Shown piece by piece: positions 37,672-45,790 of a stretch of DNA of 64,000 bases; position 1 is the first letter of the stretch; each line of letters opens with the position of its first letter. Under the pieces are notes generated by a model that saw only the letters and a program-made list of their open reading frames with translations, was not told the DNA's origin and did no database searches. The DNA is from Adhaeribacter pallidiroseus. GTDB lineage: Bacteria > Bacteroidota > Bacteroidia > Cytophagales > Hymenobacteraceae. The translations under genes and the position numbers were made by a program. The stretch lies in NCBI RefSeq assembly GCF_003340495.1, contig NZ_QASA01000001.1, positions 5,022,001 to 5,086,000 of the forward strand, in the 5' to 3' direction.

Positions 37672-38063
37672 TTGGTTGCTGGTTGTTCGTTGTTTGTTGT
37701 TGGTTGTTCGTTGTTAGAATTACAATATTGTGGCTTTTAGTAGATTATACAGAAAGATAACATCAACTAGAGGCCAAAAATAAATGCTAGTAACAGGTTC
37801 TTTTTTCCTTGTCATTCCAAAGAATTCGGAGAATTCCAGAAGAATCTTGTGAATAGAAAGTAATAGCAAATATTAAAATCATGAGTAAGTTACTGGTGAA
37901 CAGGCAAATAAACTTATTCTAATTTCTATTTTTTGCGACTTCGTTTTCATAAGATTCTTTCAGAATGACAACCCTATTGATTCGCTTATTTTTGTTCGTC
38001 TACCTACCTTATTAGAGGAATTACTCTGAAAAATACTAACAACTAGCAACCAACAACTAACAA
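37672..38063. repeat. Convergent intergenic region flanked by inverted GTTGTT-rich tracts
   Basis: The first 45 bp after the CHAT stop are a low-complexity tract of TTGGTTGCTGGTTGTTCG type. Its reverse complement type (AACAACTAGCAACCAACAAC) occupies 38037-38065 before the anti-sigma stop. Such paired tracts between convergent genes can form a long stem and may end both transcripts. The middle is the dispersed repeat at 37811-37969. Confidence 0.45.
37811..37969. repeat. Dispersed palindromic repeat, copy A
   Basis: The left end (GTCATTCC, then AGAAGAATCTTGTGA) is inverted at the right end (TCATAAGATTCTTTCAGAATGAC, 37947-37969). The centre carries GAGTAAG and CTTATTC. The same end and centre motifs occur in copy B at 40635-40754, so this is a family of elements rather than chance. 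Confidence 0.6.
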
Positions 38064-38723
38064 CTATCTTAAAGCTTGTTTCGGGCGGAAACGTTGTAAA
38101 AGATAAGCGAGAGAATCAATACGTAAGGTATATTGTTCTTTGGCCTGGTTGTATTGCAGGGTAAGCTGGTTTGGAGCAAAGTTCCCATATAACCGTAAAG
38201 TGTCGTTAAACGCGTAAGTTGGGGTGGCCGCCGGGTATAGCAAGATCGTAGTGGTAGAGTCGGCACCAGTGCCCGAAAAGCCGATGGCCGGATCTTGGCC
38301 GGTAACCTGGTACCGGATATTTAGGGATTGGGGTTGGGTAGTTAATTCCTCCTTCTGAACCTGGGCCATGGAGGGAGTATCTTGGTTGGACCGGGAGGTA
38401 AAGTAAAAGATGCCGGTGAAAGCTAACAGTAAAAGAATAGTAGCCGCCACGGCATAGTAATAACTCGGGGTTGTTTTTGTTTTGGCTTCTATTTGGTTAA
38501 AACCAAACTGGCGGTGCATATTTTTTAAATCTTGGCGCAAATCTTCGCGCCCTATTGATTGGGTCTGGGCTATGATAGAGCGTTGCACGGCTACTTCCTG
38601 CCGGAAAGCACCATCGGTGTGTAAACGACGGTTAAAATGCTCTAGATCCTCTCCTTGTAGTTCTTCTGAGAGATACCGCTCAATCCATTCGGTATGAAAA
38701 TTATTTTCGTTTTCCGGCTTCAT
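38064..38723 (-). CDS. Membrane-anchored anti-sigma-type protein
   Basis: 219 aa encoded 1 bp downstream of the ECF sigma gene. The N-terminal 80 residues (WIERYLSEELQGEDLEHFNRRLHTDGAFRQEVAVQRSIIAQ, REDLRQDLKNMHRQFGF) are the cytoplasmic sigma-binding type seen beside ECF factors. One membrane helix follows (YYYAVAATILLLLAFTGIFYF, about 88-108), then a periplasmic region with beta-rich content (YAFNDTLRLYGNFAPNQLTLQYN). It should hold the sigma factor inactive until an envelope signal arrives. Its convergent neighbour is the TPR-CHAT gene, a possible protease for regulated cleavage. Confidence 0.8.
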   Translation of the reverse strand: MKPENENNFHTEWIERYLSEELQGEDLEHFNRRLHTDGAFRQEVAVQRSIIAQTQSIGREDLRQDLKNMHRQFGFNQIEAKTKTTPSYYYAVAATILLLLAFTGIFYFTSRSNQDTPSMAQVQKEELTTQPQSLNIRYQVTGQDPAIGFSGTGADSTTTILLYPAATPTYAFNDTLRLYGNFAPNQLTLQYNQAKEQYTLRIDSLAYLLQRFRPKQALR

Positions 38724-38724
38724 C

Positions 38725-39285
38725 TTACGTATTGTATTCTGGTGAATGAAGAAATTTTTTTTTCAAGCGTTCCACACAACGAAACTTTTGCTGTTTGGCT
38801 ACATTCGCATTAGAATAGTTAAGATTTTCAGCTAAGTCATCTAGGCTTAACTTCTGAAAATAATAACCTACCATAATCGTTCGGCAAGGCTCCCCTAAAT
38901 CTTCAATGGCTAATTTTATGGCTGCTTCATCTACATAAGGGGCAGCTACATCTGCTTCTTCCGTTGGTATCTGAAACAGATGTTCCTCCAAATCGGTAAC
39001 TGATACTTTTGTTTTTAACTTACTCAACCATTTATTCCGGCAAATAGCATACAAATACGTTTTAATGGAGGAAGCCATCGAAAACTTGCCATTTCGTACC
39101 TGCTCGTAAAGGGTAATAATACCTTCCTGATATAAATCTTCGGCCTCTTCCGGACTACCATGATGCGATCGTACAAAATTGGCAATCATGGGCCAGTAAG
39201 CGCTATAGATAAATTCTAAGGCCTGCCTTTTTCCTTCCCGAAGGCCCAGGAGCAATACCTCATCCGATTGGTGTGTTATCTTCAA
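38725..39285 (-). CDS. ECF-family RNA polymerase sigma factor
   Basis: 186 aa with a sigma region 2 (AEDLYQEGIITLYEQV, about 47-62, and SSIKTYLYAICRNKWL) and a region 4 helix-turn-helix (LSLDDLAENLNYSNANVAKQQKFRCVERLKK, about 145-175). It lacks regions 1 and 3, as ECF factors do. The gene is cotranscribed with the anti-sigma gene (1 bp apart). A bipartite motif 53 bp upstream of its start is shared with three other local genes, so I infer it recognises its own promoter. Confidence 0.9.
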   Translation of the reverse strand: MKITHQSDEVLLLGLREGKRQALEFIYSAYWPMIANFVRSHHGSPEEAEDLYQEGIITLYEQVRNGKFSMASSIKTYLYAICRNKWLSKLKTKVSVTDLEEHLFQIPTEEADVAAPYVDEAAIKLAIEDLGEPCRTIMVGYYFQKLSLDDLAENLNYSNANVAKQQKFRCVERLKKKFLHSPEYNT

Positions 39286-39337
39286 ATCTTATTTATAATA
39301 ATTTAGAAGTGATTCTTTAGAGTAACCTACCATCTAT

Positions 39338-39368
39338 TATTAGTATTCCGTTTGGTGGAAGGTTAACA
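39338..39368 (-). promoter_or_regulatory. ECF-type promoter of the sigma/anti-sigma operon
   Basis: On the minus strand: TGTTAACCTT (39368-39359), 13 nt, TACTAATA (39345-39338). The -10-like block is 53 nt from the sigma start codon. With the three matching sites it supports autoregulation by the encoded ECF factor. Confidence 0.7.
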
Positions 39369-39486
39369 CCCGCGCTTAAAAAAAATGGTACGGCACAATA
39401 TTATGCCTGTATTAGTGCCTATTAATGATAGATAAAGCCTTACCAAAAGTACCGGAAAATATTTTTTTAAATTTTTTGCTTTCCCC

Positions 39487-39517
39487 TGTTAACCTTTTTA
39501 AAAGTTGCCTACTAATC
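39487..39517 (+). promoter_or_regulatory. ECF-type promoter facing the methyltransferase gene
   Basis: TGTTAACCTT (39487-39496), 13 nt, TACTAATC (39510-39517). It points to the methyltransferase, 208 nt downstream, giving an unusually long leader. The surrounding 51 bp (39479-39529) also resemble 45575-45626, upstream of the S8 peptidase, in the spacer flanks. Confidence 0.65.
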
Positions 39518-39724
39518 TGTAAACCTGAACGATAAGTTAAGTGATAAATTCAAAATAAACATAAATTTAATGAATAGTAAATACTTTTTACCACCGCTTA
39601 TCGCCTTTAAACCTTTAATTATAAGCGTTTACTTTTTTAGGTAAAATTTAAAAAATTGCGCAACCAACCGATAAGAACTTACCCAAATCAATCATACATA
39701 AACAATTAATTAATTTTTAAAACC

Positions 39725-40570
39725 ATGGAATTACAACTGGAACAAATCCGAGAACAACAAAAAGAAACCTGGAACAAATTTTCGCCTGGCTGGCGCAAAT
39801 GGGACAGCTTTACCATGAACTGGCTCAAACCTTTAGGAGATGAGATTATCCGTTCCCTCCAATTAAAACCTACTGATACCGTGCTGGATGTGGCTGGCGG
39901 AACCGGCGAACCCGGACTCAGCATTGCCCGCATTGTTACGCAGGGAAAAGTAATCATTACTGACTTAGCCGAAGGAATGCTACAGGTGGCCCGCGACAAT
40001 GCAGCCAGAAAAGAAATTACGAACTACGATACCCTGGCCTGCGACGTGTGCGCCTTACCTTTCGAGAATGAAACATTTGATGCCATAAGCTGCCGCTTAG
40101 GCTTTATGTACTTCCCGGATATGTTGCTGGCCGCTAAAGAAATGATGCGGGTTCTAAAACCCGGCGGCCGAATTGCTACGGCCGTTTGGGGAACGCCCGA
40201 TAAAAATTTCTGGGGAACTGCCGCAATGGGGGTTATTAATAAAACCATGCAGCTACCTGCTCCGCCGCCCGGGGCTCCGGGATTATTCCGTTGCGCCAGT
40301 CCTGGTTTTATAGCTCATTTATTTCAGCAAGCCGGATTTAAAAATATCTCGGAGACCGAGGTAACCGGCCAGGTGCCCTGCGGCACCAAAGAAACCTATT
40401 GGGATTTTACCAACGATGTGGTAGCCCCCGTAGTAGCTGCATTAAGCAAAGCCGACCAGGCCACGAAAGACAAAATAAAACAAGAAGTCTTCCGGGTAGT
40501 AGACGAAAGATGCCCCGACAACCAAGCAGCCCTGGATTACGGAGCGGTAATTATATACGGCGAAAAGTAA
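39725..40570 (+). CDS. Class I SAM-dependent methyltransferase (UbiE/methyltransferase-11 type)
   Basis: 281 aa with the Rossmann-like SAM-binding motif VLDVAGGTGEPGLSIA (about 56-71), motif VIITDLAEGMLQVARDNAAR (acidic residue for the ribose), FENETFDAISCRLGFMYFPD, and MMRVLKPGGRIATAVWG. The start is the ATG after ACC at 39725. The substrate is unknown; the family includes quinone, small-molecule and lipid methyltransferases. An ECF-type promoter lies upstream, linking it to the local regulon. Confidence 0.88.
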   Translation: MELQLEQIREQQKETWNKFSPGWRKWDSFTMNWLKPLGDEIIRSLQLKPTDTVLDVAGGTGEPGLSIARIVTQGKVIITDLAEGMLQVARDNAARKEITNYDTLACDVCALPFENETFDAISCRLGFMYFPDMLLAAKEMMRVLKPGGRIATAVWGTPDKNFWGTAAMGVINKTMQLPAPPPGAPGLFRCASPGFIAHLFQQAGFKNISETEVTGQVPCGTKETYWDFTNDVVAPVVAALSKADQATKDKIKQEVFRVVDERCPDNQAALDYGAVIIYGEK

Positions 40571-40634
40571 AGATTGCGGTTTTTGTTCTTACGAATAAAG
40601 TAATCAAACAAAAACAATCTTAAAAGCAATTGCA

Positions 40635-40754
40635 ATCATTCCGGAAAATCTTGTGAGAACAAAGTGGTAAAAGTAATAATCCGAATAAGCTGGTTGCTTA
40701 TTCAATAGTAATTAACGGCTAATACTTTCTTATCACAAGATTCTTCCGGAATAA
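40635..40754. repeat. Dispersed palindromic repeat, copy B
   Basis: The outer arms ATCATTCCGGAAAATCTTGTGA (from 40635) and its counterpart TCACAAGATTCTTCCGGAAT (up to 40752) are inverted. At the centre is a perfect hairpin, GAATAAGC-TGGTT-GCTTATTC (40683-40703). It shares end and centre motifs with copy A at 37811-37969. No protein is encoded, so it may be a MITE-like or intergenic RNA element. Confidence 0.6.
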
Positions 40755-40769
40755 TTAAAAAACAAAATA

Positions 40770-40797
40770 GTTGTTCTTGTAAAATTACAAGAACAAC
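40770..40797. promoter_or_regulatory. Perfect 13-bp palindrome with 2-bp spacer
   Basis: GTTGTTCTTGTAA (40770-40782) and TTACAAGAACAAC (40785-40797) are exact reverse complements separated by AA. No T tract of terminator type follows closely. It could be an operator for a dimeric regulator or the terminator of the methyltransferase transcript. Confidence 0.4.
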
Positions 40798-41122
40798 ACC
40801 TGGTACTTTTGGTCCTATTTTTTTAAATTTTTAGCATTAAACTAAGTACGACCAAAGATTTTACTGTTATTTCTGCATTCAATTAAGCTAAAAAAATAGC
40901 GTATTTATTCTATTTAGCTATAGTGTAAAAGCAGGCCTGCAAATTGGTAAATTTTCTTTTCACTTGCTTTTATTCTAAATTTTAAAAAATCTGAAGCAAG
41001 ACTTTTTAACATCCTCTTTTCTCAAAATTATTCTATTCACAACCAGCTGTTGTGATTTTTCCTACTTCTTACGTCTACAATTTAGCAAAACATTCAATCC
41101 AATCTTAGAATTTTAAAAAATC

Positions 41123-44100
41123 ATGAAAATCAGCATGTTTACTATTTTGCTGTGCTTTATTCTGTATCAAATGCCAACAAGGGCGCAGCAAATATCTAAC
41201 TGTCAGGCTTCGCCTTATCCTATTATGGTAAAGCAAGCAGATGGTTCTCCACTCACCATTATCGGAAAAGGCAACCTACTAAATTCCTGGACCGAAACCA
41301 TTGATGGATATACCGTAGTAAATAGAAATAACAACTACGAATATGCCAGAAAAATAAAGGGCCAGTTAGTACCATCGGGGATAGCAGCCCGCAATACGGA
41401 AGCCAGAAAACCCACAGAAATAGCCTTTCTGCAAAAAATAACAAAATCAATTAAACCCGATGTATCTCTGCCATCTGCATCTAACTCTCCGGCACTTTAT
41501 AATGCCAAGCCAAAGCCATCCGGAAAGCACCATTTAGGCACTCCCCGAACAGGTCGTATTAAAACCTTACTTATTCTGATTAAATACCCCGATATGGCAA
41601 ATACCTACAGTCCTACAAATTTTTATAACCTCATGAACCATTCGGAGTTTCAGGGTTTAGGTAGTTTTAAAGATTTTTATTATCAAAGCTCCGTGGGGTC
41701 TTTATTTATTGAGACCGACGTAGTTGGTTGGTATACCGCTGCGCATAGTTACGCATCCTATGGTCGCCACAATGGCGACCAACGAGCTACTGCCCTGGTG
41801 CGAGAAGCAGTAGATGCCGCCGAGTTGGCCGGGGTAGATTTTTCGAAATATGATAATGACAAAGACGGCATCGCAGACGGGATTATGGTGGCTCATGCGG
41901 GTCCAGGAGCCGAAGAGGGCTCTCAATTATAATACATCTGGTCTCATCGCTGGATACTATCCGCCGGAAACAATCAGGTGCGATACGATGGGGTATGGAT
42001 TGACGATTATATAGTTAATCCGGAAAAAAGAATTTTTACTAATGATATGGTTGGCCGGGGTATATTCTGCCACGAATTCGGTCATTTACTAGGTTTGCCT
42101 GATTTATACGATATCGATGGCAGTTCCGAAGGTTTAGGAGAATGGTCGTTAATGGCAGGGGCCGCCTGGTTAGGTAACGAGCATACGCCCGGAAATTTTT
42201 GTGCCTGGTCCCGGCAAAAGTTGGGCTGGCTATTGCCTCCCATTATTAGTATGCCTGGTAATTACTCCTTGTATTTTGGCAGTGGCATGGGTTACCAGAT
42301 CAACACAGCTTTACCCAACGAATATTTTCTACTGGAAAATCGCCAGAAGTTTAATTTGGATATTGGTTTAAAAGGCAGCGGCCTCGCCATTTACCACGTC
42401 AACTCTAATTTATCCGGCCAATCGGGTAATGCCAACGAAAACATGAAAATGGTGGATTTAGAAGAAGCCGACCGCCAGGACGATTTAGATCGCCGATTTA
42501 ACCGGGGCGATGAAGGCGATTTATTTCCCGGCTCCACTAATAAAACAGCTTTTAATGATGGTACTTACCCCAGCGCTAAAACGTACACCAATGCGAATAC
42601 GGGTATAAATATTCATGGTATTCACATATTCAACGATGGCAATACTTCTCTATTCAAAGCCATTTTCGCCTTCGGCAACGTTTTACCAACGGGCGGTTAC
42701 GATTTGCCGAATGCCTATTTACCCTGCGGTTCCGGTGATTTTATCAACAATTTTAGTCTGCACACTTTGGTAAACAACAATTCTGCTTGCAATGGTTTGG
42801 CTAACAATTACATCAATCACGAGCCTTCGGGCACTAAAACCACGCAATTAGCCCGGGGAAAAACTTTTACTATTAGTATGCAATCCGGACCAAAACCACA
42901 AGGCTTTGGGGTTTGGATAGATTATAATGAAAACCGGGTTTTTGATGATCCCGGCGAAATGGTGTATCGTTCCGGGGTGGCGGGTACCGGGGTATTTACG
43001 GGCACCATTACTATTCCAACCAACATCACTACCGGTATAAAACGCCTCCGGGTAAGAAGTTTAAATAATTACGTCCCGGATGCTTCCGACGCCAGTAAAG
43101 ATCTTGGCCTTGGCGGCGAAACCGAAGATTACACCATCGAGATAGACTACTGCATACCAATATATGCCAACTCTTGTACCTTCGGCGATTATATAGATAA
43201 TTTTAAATTTAATACGCTACAACACGATAATTTTGGTTGCCTGAACACTCCCCGAAACTACTCCAATGTGCATCCTTTCTTTTTCTCTACTACCGTAAAC
43301 CCAGGTCAGAGCTATCCTATCAGCGTACAATCCGGGCCTAAACCACAAGCATTTGGGGTCTGGATTGACTTTAATAATGACCTGGATTTTAATGATGCCG
43401 GCGAATTTGTTTATCGCTCGCCTTCGTCGGGCACCGGGGTTTTCAAAGGCACGGTTACCATTCCGGCCAATGTGGCACCGGGTCAAAAACGCCTGCGGGT
43501 AAGAAGTAAAAATGGTGCTGTATTCTCCGGCAATCAATCCTGCGATCCGTTTGATTACGGCGAAACCCAGGATTATACCATTACCATTAAGGAAGGAGAT
43601 GTAACTTCTGCGGAGTGGAACAAGCGCTTTGGCGGTTCTGGAGCTGATAATTTATCCCGGATGGTCAAAACGCCCGATGGCGGCTATTTATTAGGCGGTC
43701 ATTCCTCCTCCCCTGTCAGCGGCGATAAAAGCCAGGGCAGCCAGGGTCGTAATGACTTTTGGCTGGTAAAAACCGACGGAACGGGCAATAAAAAGTGGGA
43801 TAAACGCTTTGGCGGCACGGAAGAAGAATACCTGAATGCCCTGATCCCTACTGCTGACGGTGGCTACTTGCTCGGCGGCAACTCTTTGTCGGGTGTTTCC
43901 GGCGACAAAACGCAAGCTTCCCGGGGTGGCAAAGATTACTGGGTAGTAAAGATTAATGCGAATGGCACCAAGCAGTGGGATAAACGGTTTGGCGGCACCG
44001 GCGATGATGACTTACACACTTTAATACAACTACCCAGTGGCGACTATATTCTGGCCGGGCATTCTTTATCCGGTGCCGGAGGCGATAAAACCGAAAACAG

Positions 44101-45211
44101 CCGGGGAGCGAGCGATTACTGGGTAGTGAAAATTAATAACAGTGGGACAAAAATCTGGGACAAACGCTTAGGCGGCTCCGGCGAAGATTGGCTGGAGGCC
44201 GCTGTACTGAATACCGATGGCACTCTGCTGCTGGGTGGTCGTTCCACTTCCGGGCAAAGTGGCGACAAAACGCAACTTTCCCGGGGCGGTGAAGATTATT
44301 GGGTAATTAAAATTAACGCGAATGGCGGAAAGTTGTGGGACAAACGCTTTGGCGGCAGCCAGGATGATAACTTACAAGCTTTAACCCGGACTTCGGATGG
44401 TAACTACGTATTAGGGGGCACTTCGGCATCGGACGCTACCGGTGATAAAACTCAAGACAATCGGGGGGAGAACGACTTTTGGATTATAAAAATCAACAGC
44501 AGCGGCAGTAAATTGTGGGATAAAAGGTATGGCGGTGGCTTAAGTGAGGAACTGCATTCTTTAAGTCAAACTTCGGATGGCGGCTACTTATTAGGTGGTA
44601 GATCTAAGTCAGGCATTGGCGGCGAAAAAACGCAAGGCACGCAGGGTGGTTATGACTACTGGATCGTAAAAACGTACAATACTGGTAACTTCTCGTGGGA
44701 CAGGCGCTTTGGCGGCAACGCCGACGAAGACTTACGCACGGTGCTACCGACAACCGAAGGGGGGTATGTGCTAGCGGGTCGATCAGCTTCGGGTATCTCG
44801 GGCGATAAAACCCAATCTTCGCAAGAACGCACGGATTACTGGCTGGTAAAAATGGCACCTATCCCGGAAGAGATTATTCCCGCAACAACTGCCAACCTTA
44901 CAGTTACCCCTGCCCCCGATCTCACAGCAGAATCAACAACTGTAACGAAAGCCTTCCGCTTAGAAACTTTTCCAAATCCGTTTACGGATAAACTTACTAT
45001 TCGCTTTACTCCTTTAAAAACAGAATCAGTTACTGTAAAGGTGTACAACAGCCAAGGGGTAGAAGTAAGAATGTTGTGGAACGGACAAGTAGAAGCAGGT
45101 AAAAAGGTAGAATTAAACTGGCCCATTACTTCCGAAAAAGCCGATTTATACATTATTCGGCTCATTTCGGCTACCACTCCCGTTTACCAAAAGGTAATCC
45201 TGAGAAAGTAG
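41123..45211 (+). pseudogene. Secreted M6-family metalloprotease with GEVED domains, seven propeller-like repeats and T9SS sorting domain, interrupted by one TAA
   Basis: Two frames, 41123-41932 (269 aa) and 41978-45211 (1077 aa), are the same reading frame separated only by TAA at 41930-41932; codons beyond it read YIWSHRW, as M6 enzymes do. In order: signal peptide; pro-region; M6 catalytic domain with CHEFGHLLGLPD (zinc site, about residue 317 of the joined protein); two GEVED domains (FGVWIDYNE..GETEDYTI, FGVWIDFNN..GETQDYTI); seven repeats of about 62 residues (WDKRFGG..GGYLLGG..SGDKTQ); and a C-terminal sorting domain (PNPFTDKLTIRF..VILRK) for type IX secretion. The frame is otherwise clean over 1360 codons, so the stop is recent or an error. 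It is not proven inactive. Confidence 0.85.
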
Positions 45212-45583
45212 ATAGCCGATTCTGCAGGAGGATTGTGGGAAGGCAGAAACAGCTTTTCTACAATCTCCTATACTTCAGGTTTATGTTTAAAATAAAAAAG
45301 CCTAATTACCTACTTTCATGATAGGGCCGCTAGGCTTTACAGAACACTACTTTCGCGAGCGTCCACGCTTGCGATAGAGCTAGAATTAGAGCTTATCAGC
45401 GCTTTTCCAAGCGAAACATTTTACACCTTATTGGCTTAACGGAATGCCATCGGTCAAGAGACTGAGACTGCCCGATGTCTCCTGGCACCCACCTCGCTTC
45501 GCTAAAACTGGCACTAGAACAGGTGTTGCCAGAAGTATCTGTTGCCAAATTTTTAAATTTTTAAAAATATTTTTCTTTTCTCC
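45212..45583. other. Intergenic region before the S8 peptidase, left part
   Basis: A hairpin, AAAGCCTA (45297-45304) with TAGGCTTT (45331-45338), lies 86 bp after the M6 stop and is probably a terminator. Then comes a stretch with GCGAGCGTCCACGCTTGCG (about 45355-45373) and two TGGCAC copies (near 45484 and 45510), resembling repeat debris. A 68-codon frame starting at 45444 looks spurious. Confidence 0.4.
45297..45338 (+). terminator. Terminator-like hairpin after the M6 gene
   Basis: AAAGCCTA/TAGGCTTT, 8 bp, with an A-tract before and no long T tract after. Moderate support. Confidence 0.4.
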
Positions 45584-45614
45584 TGTTAACCTTTCTTACA
45601 AACACCTACTAATC
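45584..45614 (+). promoter_or_regulatory. ECF-type promoter upstream of the S8 peptidase
   Basis: TGTTAACCTT (45584-45593), 13 nt, TACTAATC (45607-45614). It is the closest match to the site at 39487 and faces the S8 gene, 177 nt ahead. A hairpin, CAGAAGAA/TTCTTCTG (about 45622-45647), follows it in the leader. Confidence 0.65.
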
Positions 45615-45790
45615 TATAAATCAGAAGAAAAGGCCTTCGTTCTTCTGTAAAAAGTTACGGCGCTGCAGCGGCCAAAAACTAAAAAACAAGTTGAAAAATC
45701 TTGGTTTGTGGCCCTGTGCTACCGCCCAAAGATTTAATCCATCAAAATAATCCTAAAATCCATTTTAACAATTAATAATCCAGTAAAACC

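Larger units (their letters stand above)
39286..39724. other. Divergent intergenic region with two ECF-type promoters
   Basis: It lies between the sigma gene (-) and the methyltransferase (+) and holds both promoter motifs (39338-39368 and 39487-39517). A 24-codon open frame (39570-39644) follows the rightward motif but has no recognisable content. The rest is AT-rich. Confidence 0.55.

Noticed and set aside
34499-39285. A complete type III-E CRISPR (Craspase) system
   Set aside because: Only the TPR-CHAT and sigma/anti-sigma logic is similar; no gRAMP effector, Cas1/Cas2 or CRISPR array is visible.
39570-39644. 24-codon leader peptide before the methyltransferase
   Set aside because: It starts with ATG downstream of the ECF-type promoter, but nothing in its sequence or context shows that it is translated.
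45444-45650. 68-aa open frame in front of the S8 gene
   Set aside because: It runs through the ECF-type promoter and AT-rich sequence, has no recognisable composition, and is not preceded by a plausible start context.
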